This document shows positions 14,105 to 20,372 of a stretch of 21,765 nt of DNA, in pieces (the stretch's first letter is position 1; every line of letters begins with the position of its first letter). Below the pieces are notes generated by a model that searched no databases, had not been told where the DNA came from, and saw only the letters and a list, made by a program, of their open reading frames with translations. The position numbers and the translations under genes are program-made. This DNA is from a virus, in IMG/VR virus record IMGVR_UViG_3300027911_000074, positions 1 through 21,765 of that record; one strand, 5' to 3'.

Positions 14105-14383
14105 TTATCCTTTCAAGATGCAATAAACAAGGCCACCAACGATGGCAGTTCCGACCACGGCACCGACAATGCCGATGATAAGGCCAATGGCAATACCAGC
14201 CTTTGCAATAGGGCCAGCGACCGCATAGACGGCACGAGAGGTCGGATCGAGGGTGTCATTCACCACCGAATCGCCTCGGAAACCGAAGAGAATTTGATGT
14301 TGTTGCTCCAAAGACAATGGTTCTGATGCGTCCAGGTCAATGGAATCGGGATCTACGTTGATAAGGGCTTGAATTTCGTCCAT
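14105..14383 (-). CDS. small membrane protein with glycine-zipper segment, 92 aa
   Basis: Residues 1-50 are acidic and soluble (EIQALINVDPDSIDLD). Residues about 56-90 are hydrophobic with repeated small-x3-small spacing (AGIAIGLIIGIVGAVVGTA, then IVGGLVYCIL), long enough for one long or two tight membrane helices. There is no cleavable signal. Holins, pore formers and superinfection-exclusion proteins have such sequences, but I cannot choose among them. It has its own strong promoter, whose -10 box ends 5 nt before the ATG, and no SD. Confidence 0.75.
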   Translation of the reverse strand: MDEIQALINVDPDSIDLDASEPLSLEQQHQILFGFRGDSVVNDTLDPTSRAVYAVAGPIAKAGIAIGLIIGIVGAVVGTAIVGGLVYCILKG

Positions 14384-14388
14384 GATTC

Positions 14389-14417
14389 ATCTTACCAGGA
14401 TTTTGGTAAAATGTCAA
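14389..14417 (-). promoter_or_regulatory. sigma70 promoter of the membrane protein gene
   Basis: TTGACA, 17-bp spacer, TAAGAT (4 of 6). Only five bases separate the -10 box from the ATG at 14383, so transcription should start at or within a base or two of the start codon. It forms part of the 26-bp repeat shared with the promoter at 17054-17082. Confidence 0.7.
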
Positions 14418-14436
14418 GTAGACGTATCTAGGCCGT
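14411..14436 (-). repeat. 26-bp direct repeat, copy 1 (promoter -35 and gene end)
   Basis: These 26 bases are identical to 17076-17101, in the same orientation. Each copy covers the last two sense codons (Thr-Ala) and the TAG stop of the upstream gene and ends in the TTGACA -35 box of the next promoter. A partial third version (shared TCTACTTGAC) lies at 14658-14667. Confidence 0.85.
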
Positions 14437-14625
14437 CCACTTTCGATTGGAGAGGTTTAGCTTGACGATGTAAGGGAGTTTCTTCCACGAAAGGGAAGCT
14501 CTAGAGCGGGATTCACTGATGACATCGAGCATCTTCTCCCGGCCAAATTGATCTGCCTTGGTCCACTTATCCTGTGCGGAAATGACCACGGTCTTTTGTT
14601 GTTCCATAACTGCGTATGCTGACAT
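14428..14625 (-). CDS. hypothetical protein, 65 aa
   Basis: Basic small protein (MSAYAVMEQQKTVVISAQDK..., SRSRASLSWKKLPYIVKLNL). No family recognised and no motif seen. It has its own promoter, with the ATG 9 nt after the -10 box, and no SD. Its last codons and stop lie in the 26-bp repeat. Confidence 0.65.
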   Translation of the reverse strand: MSAYAVMEQQKTVVISAQDKWTKADQFGREKMLDVISESRSRASLSWKKLPYIVKLNLSNRKWTA

Positions 14626-14634
14626 TCTATCTAT

Positions 14635-14663
14635 ATCTTATCCGGGTTTGAAACCAAAGTCAA
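14635..14663 (-). promoter_or_regulatory. sigma70 promoter of the 65-aa gene
   Basis: TTGACT (5 of 6), 17-bp spacer, TAAGAT. The TGA stop of the upstream gene is inside the -35 box. The start of transcription is predicted about 2 nt before the ATG at 14625. Confidence 0.6.
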
Positions 14664-14923
14664 GTAGATGCACCTAAATTTTCATCTTCCCCGTCGTCCT
14701 CTTCGTTCTGAGGTTCATACGGGCCGAAAATGCTTTCTGACTCTGGATTGGCATCGGAGAAGGGCGGATCAATGAAATCTGCACACTGCATTAGCAAGAA
14801 CGCAAGGTGTTTGGCGCTTTCTGCATTCATTGTAACCATCTGATCGATCACTAAAAAATGAACAGCAACATGCCTACTTTGGTCAGGCCATTCGATGATT
14901 TTGATTTCTAGTCCGGTCTTCAT
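14660..14923 (-). CDS. hypothetical protein, 87 aa
   Basis: Two predicted strands (LEIKIIEWPDQSRHVAVHFLVID), then a helix (SAKHLAFLLMQCADFI), then an acidic disordered tail (NEEDDGEDENLGAST). No family recognised. The stop codon doubles as part of the next promoter. CAGG directly abuts the ATG, too close to act well as SD. Confidence 0.65.
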   Translation of the reverse strand: MKTGLEIKIIEWPDQSRHVAVHFLVIDQMVTMNAESAKHLAFLLMQCADFIDPPFSDANPESESIFGPYEPQNEEDDGEDENLGAST

Positions 14924-14941
14924 CCTGATGAATATGTAGCG

Positions 14942-15316
14942 TTATGCTGCATTCACCAAAGTCTTAGCCGGGAGTAGAATAGAAGCAACTTCATAGCAGC
15001 GAGAATTTACAGGCATGAAACGAGAATTGCGTCTCGCCTGGAGCCGATGTAATTGATCGTCATCGTAAGCGGTAATGACAACAATTTGATTGGCGGGTCC
15101 ATGCCAGCGACAGACAATAGCGCCTCCGTGAACTAGCAAAAGAAGCATCTTCTTTTCTTGAAGAGTATCTTCGACCGTAAGCAGGCGAACGAAAGATCCT
15201 ACCGAAGGAAATTCAAAGTCAGCCGGGAGCCGGGTTTTCATGCGTTCGACAAAGTGATCCGTAAAAATGAACGACACGGTTTGAGGTTTTTTATGGTTGT
15301 TGAGTTGTGGTGTCAT
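14942..15316 (-). CDS. hypothetical protein, RelE/DUF4258-like pattern possible, 124 aa
   Basis: The segment FTDHFVERMKTRLP (18-31) and the later GGAIVCRWHGPANQIVVITAY (about 64-84) recall the His...ER...R start and the closing strand of small RelE-like or DUF4258 toxins, which are RNases. The match is loose and no partner antitoxin is visible. Its start overlaps the ligase gene end by 26 nt, with a GGA about 8 nt upstream. Confidence 0.6.
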   Translation of the reverse strand: MTPQLNNHKKPQTVSFIFTDHFVERMKTRLPADFEFPSVGSFVRLLTVEDTLQEKKMLLLLVHGGAIVCRWHGPANQIVVITAYDDDQLHRLQARRNSRFMPVNSRCYEVASILLPAKTLVNAA

Positions 15317-15839
15317 TGCGTAATCCGTTTTTTACAACTGTACGCATTTTCCAGTTGTGAGTAGTTTGCACATGTCCCTTACGGACCCATTTTGCAATGC
15401 TCTTACGAAACGCTCCATAAGGGAATGCGTCAGCGATTCGTACTACGTAGCCTTCTTGTCTGTTAGTATCAATTTTGTTTCCAAGTTCACGAACCAATTC
15501 TTCGTCCCAAATTCCTCGGTAGATCAAAGGGACCGTAGATAAACCCAGGACGCCTGCGTACTCGACTGTATCATCCCAGCTAAGACAAATGTTGTTCTCA
15601 TCCCAGATCGAAAATACCATGAAATAAGATGGCAATTCATCATAGATGATGGAATGTCGTGCGTAAAGATTCTCGCCGCAAATTCTCCAGCCGACTGGGA
15701 TGTTCCAGCAAATGTCGGCATGAAGTTTCTTGACCCAACCTCGGGATTCGTGGTGCTCCTCTTCGAGGCTGCGGGCGTGCATGTAGTCTGGATAGAGAGT
15801 CGTATTTTCTCCATCCATCTTTTTTGTAATGACGACCAT
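15291..15839 (-). CDS. RNA ligase, Rnl2/DNA ligase-like, with uncertain N-terminus
   Basis: From ATG 15839 (SD AAGG 4 nt upstream) the protein has 182 aa. It shows nucleotidyltransferase motif I K7-M-D-G, motif III ICGEN (53-57), IIIa FSIWD, motif IV EGYVV (129-133) and motif V KSIAKWVRK (146-154). It would seal RNA ends, for example tRNAs cut by host defence. Reading upstream in the same frame, the translation continues V-K-Y-P-R-T-Y-H-L-P-W-S-P-G and D-D-D-R-R-L, which I recognise as the usual N-terminus of this ligase family. That extension reaches about 15932, but there the expected start is GTC and no ATG, GTG or TTG occurs before the TAA at 15957. The start is therefore unresolved, and the short form may lack part of the fold. 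Confidence 0.8.
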   Translation of the reverse strand: MVVITKKMDGENTTLYPDYMHARSLEEEHHESRGWVKKLHADICWNIPVGWRICGENLYARHSIIYDELPSYFMVFSIWDENNICLSWDDTVEYAGVLGLSTVPLIYRGIWDEELVRELGNKIDTNRQEGYVVRIADAFPYGAFRKSIAKWVRKGHVQTTHNWKMRTVVKNGLRNDTTTQQP

Positions 15840-15886
15840 CTTACCTTCGAAAACTTTAGTCGAAGGGAGCCGCCGATCATCATCCG

Positions 15887-16198
15887 TCAGACCAGGACTC
15901 CATGGAAGATGGTATGTTCTTGGGTATTTGACGTAAGGACGAAACAGAGTGGTTGTTTAGGATCACGAGCAAGCCAGACGGCAAACTTCACGCCCATCTC
16001 TTCGTGGTTGACGATTTCCGGCACGGAATCGTTCATATATTCATCGTTGTCGTCCTCGGGAACAGTTAGATTATGGGTTCCTCTAGCTTGACACCCGTCT
16101 TGCTGCTGGAAGTTGTAAGGACGCCCATAAGTCTCTTCGACAAGATTGGACCAATCTCTCTCTTCGATCACTTGCACAGATTTGATTTTCAGTTTCAT
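15887..16198 (-). CDS. conserved phage protein of unknown function, 103 aa
   Basis: Strong conserved-looking blocks: SVQVIEERDWSNLVEETYGR, NFQQQDGCQARGT, NDSVPEIVN and GVKFAVWLARDPKQP. I have seen this family in large-phage and bacterial genomes without an assigned role. SD is GGA 6 nt before the ATG at 16198. Its last 46 nt overlap, in another frame, the conserved N-terminal extension of the downstream ligase. Confidence 0.8.
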   Translation of the reverse strand: MKLKIKSVQVIEERDWSNLVEETYGRPYNFQQQDGCQARGTHNLTVPEDDNDEYMNDSVPEIVNHEEMGVKFAVWLARDPKQPLCFVLTSNTQEHTIFHGVLV

Positions 16199-16201
16199 GT
16201 T

Positions 16202-16381
16202 TTATCCCACGTCAAATTCGGTATGGATTGCAATTCCAATTTCAGACGAAAACGTCTCATGCGGTTCTTTCCCGTAAAAGAGCCGGAACTGTCTTTTCGC
16301 CTCTTCTTCATTCTCAGCTACGACACACATAACTCCCAGTTCGTAGTGAGGCAAGGTTGTGAACATCAAAAATTGTTTCAT
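16202..16381 (-). CDS. hypothetical protein, 59 aa
   Basis: Starts MKQFLMFTTLPHYELGVMCV and contains a helix AENEEEAKRQFRLFYG, a pattern of a small beta-alpha-beta protein. No family recognised. The ATG overlaps the preceding stop as TAATG, so it is translated by coupling. Confidence 0.65.
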   Translation of the reverse strand: MKQFLMFTTLPHYELGVMCVVAENEEEAKRQFRLFYGKEPHETFSSEIGIAIHTEFDVG

Positions 16382-16608
16382 TACCAAGCTCCTGCACCCA
16401 TCCGGCAGATTCCTTTACAAGAGAATTTAATATGCGATTGCCGCTCATAGATTCCTTCGTCTTCGTCGCCATCCATCATGTGGATTCCGCCCTCGGCATC
16501 GAGAAAGATGTTCCCCGAATGACCGTACCGGGCTTTGGCTTCATCGTCCAATTCGTTGGCGAGTTTTTGAATCTGATCGAGTTTCTTTTGGATTTGTTCG
16601 TCCGTCAT
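16381..16608 (-). CDS. conserved phage protein of unknown function, 75 aa
   Basis: N-terminal coiled helix (MTDEQIQKKLDQIQKLANEL), then NIFLDAEGGIHMMDGDEDEG, then RQSHIKFSCKGICRMGAGAW. The GGxHxMDGD and C-terminal GAGAW patterns recur in small phage proteins that I recognise but cannot assign a role. No clear SD. Confidence 0.75.
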   Translation of the reverse strand: MTDEQIQKKLDQIQKLANELDDEAKARYGHSGNIFLDAEGGIHMMDGDEDEGIYERQSHIKFSCKGICRMGAGAW

Positions 16609-16612
16609 AAGG

Positions 16613-16900
16613 TTACCAGGAATTGAAAAAGCGAAGGACTTTGATGTCTTTGGGAAGCTTGGTCAGATCGACCTCAAAACCAGATGCGGATTCATCCTCC
16701 CAAGGTTCGACGCCCCAACCCGGTTTGTTGCGCAAACTTACAACTACTCCAGCCGGATCAGGGATTTCTCCATTGAAAAACTTATCTACAGCCTTGGGAA
16801 TTTCGACCCCGGCTTCCTCACAGGCTTTGTACGCATCGAACATCTTTTGGAAAGTAGCGTCAGGCGGCTTAATTCCCACTACGGTCGTTGACATTGACAT
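16613..16900 (-). CDS. conserved phage protein of unknown function, 95 aa
   Basis: Characteristic blocks: VVGIKPPDATFQKMFDAYKA, CEEAGVEIPKAVDKFFNG, PDPAGV, and the end FEVDLTKLPKDIKVLRFFNS. This is a small protein family common in large phages, role unknown. I start at the ATG at 16900 (a second Met follows two codons later). A GGAG lies 14 nt upstream, a long spacing. The start overlaps the end of the upstream zinc protein by 32 nt. Confidence 0.75.
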   Translation of the reverse strand: MSMSTTVVGIKPPDATFQKMFDAYKACEEAGVEIPKAVDKFFNGEIPDPAGVVVSLRNKPGWGVEPWEDESASGFEVDLTKLPKDIKVLRFFNSW

Positions 16901-17045
16901 TGCTTTTGTTTTTCTCCAGGTGTTTGTGATTTGGACAGTACTTCTCGTCGGTGCACCAGAGACACTTCTGGACCGCACAGTACAACTCAGGATGGGCTTC
17001 TTTTCTTTGGCGAACCGACTTTGCTACTGAACCATGGGATGTCAT
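16869..17045 (-). CDS. small zinc-binding protein, 58 aa, own promoter
   Basis: Four cysteines and nearby histidines (C23, C28, C31, C37, H40, H42: YCAVQKCLWCTDEKYCPNHK) suggest a zinc site. Otherwise charged. Only the ATG at 17045 fits a transcript from the adjacent strong promoter. An ATG at 17072 in the same frame lies inside the promoter spacer. Predicted transcription starts about 2 nt before the ATG, so translation would be leaderless. Function unknown. Confidence 0.6.
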   Translation of the reverse strand: MTSHGSVAKSVRQRKEAHPELYCAVQKCLWCTDEKYCPNHKHLEKNKSNVNVNDRSGN

Positions 17046-17053
17046 AAAAGACC

Positions 17054-17082
17054 AGTATAACAGGTTCGACATCCCATGTCAA
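17054..17082 (-). promoter_or_regulatory. strong sigma70 promoter downstream of the NAMPT gene
   Basis: TTGACA (6 of 6), 17-bp spacer, TATACT (5 of 6), the best promoter in the window. It begins 11 nt after the NAMPT stop and drives the small-gene cluster below it. The -10 box ends 8 nt before the ATG at 17045. Confidence 0.75.
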
Positions 17083-17101
17083 GTAGACGTATCTAGGCCG
17101 T
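17076..17101 (-). repeat. 26-bp direct repeat, copy 2 (NAMPT end and promoter -35)
   Basis: Identical to 14411-14436. Here it covers the Thr-Ala-TAG end of the NAMPT gene and the TTGACA box of the following promoter. The flanks beyond the 26 bases differ. Confidence 0.85.
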
Positions 17102-18643
17102 TTTCATCCATTCGTCGGCACGTTCACGAATCTCTTCGAACGTGTCGGTATGGAGCATTTCACCGTTTCGTAGGATCGGGCGAAGCAGGTTACCTTCACG
17201 GTTTTCCTCACCCGGTTTCAACTGCTCCCAGGTAATCTTGGATTCACCAGTAACCGGATTCTGCTTGCGCAGGACAGCGAACCGACCACGCTTCGAATAC
17301 TTGCCGGGATCGGTAATCGGGTCCTTGTAGACAAGGCGTTCGTTGCCGTATTTGTCTTCGAGAGCCGACAGCTTTACGGCCATGTTCAATTCATCACGAG
17401 TGTGACCCTGTAACAGCGCTCCACCTTGACCGAAGGTAGCGATGTTATCAATCGACCAGCCCGCACCTTTCAATGCACGACCCATATCGTAGATCGCATC
17501 ATAGGTGTTTTTCTCACCCTGCAAAGCTTTGATCTTGCCCCTGTGTTCCGGCAGGCCCAGCATCTTGTAGCCCTTCGAATTCAGGTGGGTTCCGAACTTC
17601 TCACCAAGCAGCCAGAGGAATTTGAGCATGGTAGGAATCGGTTCACCGGAATCAGGACGACCGACAGTCAAACCATTACGATTGATGATGGTTTCACGAA
17701 AACGAGTACCCAGGATGTCCGATGCGAATTCCCATAGATTCTTCGAATCAGCGACGATGGAAATGATTCCAGTCGGGCATTTTTCAAAAACGCCTTCGAC
17801 TACATCGGCTTCGTATTCCAAACCTTTATGAGTCATGACGGAGTGCTCGGTTGCGCAGACTCCATTACACGGTAAGTAAGTCGGTTCACCGTGTTGGTCG
17901 AACTTTCCGTCGCCGTAAAATTCGTTGATGTAAGCGATGGACGGAATGTTGTCCGAAGACGAGAAGTGAACTAAGTGAGCCGCACCACCAGCCTCAGCAG
18001 ACTCGAAAGAAGACACGCCACGCAATCCGAAGTCGCAAAGCATGTATCGGATGGCTTCCGGCGTACCAGTCTCTTGTAGAGCCTGATAGAGCACTTTCTT
18101 GATGTGCTGGGAGTAAGTACCGACTGTCGTCGGTGCCCAGACGTGAAACATCGTCGGTTCAAGGAATCCCGGCAGCATCGAAACTTTGTGACCGAAGTTT
18201 TTGATGATTTTGCGCTGGCCGTTGATGATGTGATCCATGACCTTGTGAGTATTGAAGTAGGTCACAATCGGAGTGCGAACCGGAACGTTCAGACCTTCAG
18301 GCAAGGCCCAGACTTCGAGAGGCAGAATGCCATCCAATTCTCGTGCAATGAACATCCAGGCGTCATAATCATAGACGCCATCAAAGCCAAAAAACTCTTT
18401 GTAAAATCTGCGATCACTTTCGACCTGTTTGACTGTGATACGAGGTCCGGTGAATTCCTTCCAACACAAAGCCTGTGCTCCGAAAGGTGTGATGTCACCA
18501 AACTCTCCACCACGGCTTTCCATGTAATCGTACATCCACTTGATGCCGGGTTCATAGAATAAGTGATGGCTGATCTTGTAAGCGTCAGTGCGCCTCGTAA
18601 TACTTCGTTCGCTTGACCCTCTCGGGATGATAATGTTACTCAT
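17093..18643 (-). CDS. nadV: nicotinamide phosphoribosyltransferase (NAMPT)
   Basis: 516 aa, slightly longer than human NAMPT (491). Family signatures are TDAYKISHHLFY (19-30), DFGLRGVSS (204-212), the catalytic His in ATEHSVM (H267), VADSKNLW (298-304, D299), GRPDSGEP (328-335) that binds the phosphoribosyl group, GQGGALLQ (405-412), and KDPITDPGKYSKRGR near the end. It makes NMN from nicotinamide and PRPP, the first step of salvage from nicotinamide, which is the product left when TIR-type defence enzymes destroy NAD+. An AAGGAAA SD precedes the ATG. It overlaps the upstream small gene by 8 nt. It acts with the NMNAT-type proteins upstream. Confidence 0.96.
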   Translation of the reverse strand: MSNIIIPRGSSERSITRRTDAYKISHHLFYEPGIKWMYDYMESRGGEFGDITPFGAQALCWKEFTGPRITVKQVESDRRFYKEFFGFDGVYDYDAWMFIARELDGILPLEVWALPEGLNVPVRTPIVTYFNTHKVMDHIINGQRKIIKNFGHKVSMLPGFLEPTMFHVWAPTTVGTYSQHIKKVLYQALQETGTPEAIRYMLCDFGLRGVSSFESAEAGGAAHLVHFSSSDNIPSIAYINEFYGDGKFDQHGEPTYLPCNGVCATEHSVMTHKGLEYEADVVEGVFEKCPTGIISIVADSKNLWEFASDILGTRFRETIINRNGLTVGRPDSGEPIPTMLKFLWLLGEKFGTHLNSKGYKMLGLPEHRGKIKALQGEKNTYDAIYDMGRALKGAGWSIDNIATFGQGGALLQGHTRDELNMAVKLSALEDKYGNERLVYKDPITDPGKYSKRGRFAVLRKQNPVTGESKITWEQLKPGEENREGNLLRPILRNGEMLHTDTFEEIRERADEWMKTA

Positions 18644-18821
18644 TGTTGGTTTCCTTTTCTTTATCTCTTATAGATTGAATTGCTCGAAGCAACGATTCTT
18701 TTGCCGCTTTTTTTGTCGTACCCGTACCCCATTCATCGTAAACCTTTGAAGAGGCAAGATAGCAACCATTTCGTGGTAAGTAGGTGTACTTTGCTCTAAC
18801 TTTTAGTTCGTCGTTCTGCAT
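18636..18821 (-). CDS. hypothetical protein, 61 aa
   Basis: MQNDELKVRAKYTYLPRNGC leads into SKVYDEWGTGTTKKAAKESLLRAI. The strand-strand-G-x-G-T-x-x-x-A...L helix outline resembles small dsRBD-like or HicB-like folds, but I do not assign it. Start overlaps the upstream frame by 26 nt and its end overlaps NAMPT, so it sits within the NAD operon. Confidence 0.6.
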   Translation of the reverse strand: MQNDELKVRAKYTYLPRNGCYLASSKVYDEWGTGTTKKAAKESLLRAIQSIRDKEKETNNE

Positions 18822-18927
18822 GTCGTCTTCTTACCATCGCTTTCTTTACTGCTTTCATGTTAGCACGAGCGACCTTGAGATCGCAATGATACATCTTCAA
18901 ATAATCTTCAAGATGAAGATGCGGCAT
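18796..18927 (-). CDS. small basic hypothetical protein, 43 aa
   Basis: MPHLHLEDYLKMYHCDLKVA continuing to a very basic end (KKAMVRRRHAERRTKS). The frame is open up to 19047 but that part lies within the CinA/NMNAT gene. I choose the ATG at 18927, which overlaps that gene's end by 20 nt. An ATG at 18894 is an alternative. It may bind nucleic acid because of its charge. Reality as a gene is less certain than its neighbours. Confidence 0.45.
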   Translation of the reverse strand: MPHLHLEDYLKMYHCDLKVARANMKAVKKAMVRRRHAERRTKS

Positions 18928-20161
18928 CCTGCTGATGGCGGATTGCTGTAGACGAGACAGCCGACGTTCGCAGTGGATGAGTAATTGCCACAGAAAGCTG
19001 TTTAAACGATTCTGGAAATTCGTCCAGGCCGCTTTGAAAGACTCCATCTTTTTCCCTCCCGAAGATGATGAACTGCGTTCGCCTTTCGTTGAAGGTTTCC
19101 ATTACCGGATCTATCGGACCATACTTCTCATCAACAATCCGTTTCGCCGTATCGTAACCAACGACAAAGGTAGCGCCATAAAACAAATTTGCCTTTTCGA
19201 GAAACGTCGGCGCATTGGTAAGCCAGACTACCTGCTTTCCTCTGAAAGCTTTGATCCGATTCTCGATAGTAATGAAATCCAGGAGCGGCTTATCAACGTT
19301 CCGAATGCTTAGTTCAAATTCAGTTTTACCGGACCAATGTAGGGTCGATGCGTAATCGGCCATTTCGTAATGACCATCGTGGACCGGATTGAAACTGCCA
19401 GGGAGAATCAAACCAGAATGAACAGCATCTCTCCAGCCGCACCAATCTCGCCCGTTAACACTATCGACCAATACACCATTCACAACAACGATTCCAATGC
19501 GTTGGACGGAGCCATCGATCAATCCCGGCAGAAGAGAAGTTGCTTTGTGTAAAGTGGACTCAGTACGGATCGTATAAGCTTCCAATCCGGTTTCAACTCG
19601 TTCTTTGAGTCCGCAGGCTTCAGCTACCAAATTCAGCATCAGAAGTGATGTGGCATACTCTTCATTTTCACGAATAGTTTCCGCAGTCAATGCGGAGCAT
19701 CGAATGGGATTTGTCGGATCGAGCACCAATGAGAGCGAGACCGTTTTATTACCAGTCTGCAAAGCTGCATAGATGTAGTGGATGCGGCCAGCCCGTTCTT
19801 CTGGTGTCTTCTGCAAGGACACAGAACAAGCTACGCCGAAGAACGGAGGAGGCGCAGATTTGAAATATCGTCCATCATCAAATTTCGGTTCGCCTTTGAT
19901 GGCTTGGATGTAAGCAGCCATCGCTAATTGCCTCGTAGTTTGCTCACTAACGTACTTCTCAGGCTTGCCACCAAGAAGTTCATCGGTTCTGGTCTCTTTG
20001 TACGGAATTTGACCATCGAGCAGCGTAGCGGACCCGCCACCACGTCGGAGCAGCATCGGATAAATGTCGGTGCCACCACCAGTAGCAAAGATGACTCCCC
20101 GCTGCGGAGTAGCGTGAATGCGTTTGACCAATTCTTTGGTTGTGATTGATTCAGGAAACAT
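18908..20161 (-). CDS. CinA-C-like / nucleotidyltransferase (NMNAT-type) fusion
   Basis: 417 aa, two domains. Residues about 1-190 follow the CinA C-terminal (PncC) fold outline: ATGGGTDIYPMLLRRGGGSA (26-45), PYKETRTDELLG, VSEQTTRQLAMAA, and FFGVACSV. Residues about 248-410 are a nucleotidyltransferase with LPGSFNPVHDGH (253-264, the HxGH nucleotide-binding motif) and SSTAIR (403-408), both typical of NMN/NaMN adenylyltransferases. It could convert NMN to NAD+. In my rough alignment the PncC domain lacks the catalytic Ser and Lys of NMN deamidases (Phe25 and Thr59 there), so it may only bind nucleotide. Plant proteins with a similar domain pairing exist as far as I recall. It sits directly upstream of the NAMPT cluster. 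Confidence 0.85.
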   Translation of the reverse strand: MFPESITTKELVKRIHATPQRGVIFATGGGTDIYPMLLRRGGGSATLLDGQIPYKETRTDELLGGKPEKYVSEQTTRQLAMAAYIQAIKGEPKFDDGRYFKSAPPPFFGVACSVSLQKTPEERAGRIHYIYAALQTGNKTVSLSLVLDPTNPIRCSALTAETIRENEEYATSLLMLNLVAEACGLKERVETGLEAYTIRTESTLHKATSLLPGLIDGSVQRIGIVVVNGVLVDSVNGRDWCGWRDAVHSGLILPGSFNPVHDGHYEMADYASTLHWSGKTEFELSIRNVDKPLLDFITIENRIKAFRGKQVVWLTNAPTFLEKANLFYGATFVVGYDTAKRIVDEKYGPIDPVMETFNERRTQFIIFGREKDGVFQSGLDEFPESFKQLSVAITHPLRTSAVSSTAIRHQQDAASSS

Positions 20162-20372
20162 AATTTTTCACTCGTGTTATTGGTTGTAAAACGTTGGGGT
20201 TTGCTGGCTCGGGACTGTTTTCGAAACCATGCGAATTAAGCATACAATTCCAACAGCGACCGCTAATGTTATCTTGTGGTACACCTTCGGGACCATAATA
20301 ATCATTCGCAGGCGTACACATGTACTTCTTTTTGCAGTTGACACAGACTACCGGAAGATCGAGATCAAGCAT
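20151..20372 (-). CDS. small zinc-ribbon protein, 73 aa
   Basis: Two CxxC knuckles, C10-V-N-C13 and C40-W-N-C43, with an extra C19. A predicted zinc ribbon with a Pro/Asn-rich tail. It overlaps the NMNAT-Nudix gene end by 8 nt and the CinA fusion start by 11 nt, so it is embedded in the NAD operon. Function unknown; it may be a regulator or partner. Confidence 0.75.
   Translation of the reverse strand: MLDLDLPVVCVNCKKKYMCTPANDYYGPEGVPQDNISGRCWNCMLNSHGFENSPEPANPNVLQPITRVKNYVS

Noticed and set aside
17046-17072. Start of the 58-aa zinc protein at ATG 17072
   Set aside because: This codon lies between the -35 and -10 boxes of the strong promoter and could not be on its transcript.
18104-18562. 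152-codon plus-strand open frame opposite NAMPT
   Set aside because: Shadow of the conserved NAMPT frame.
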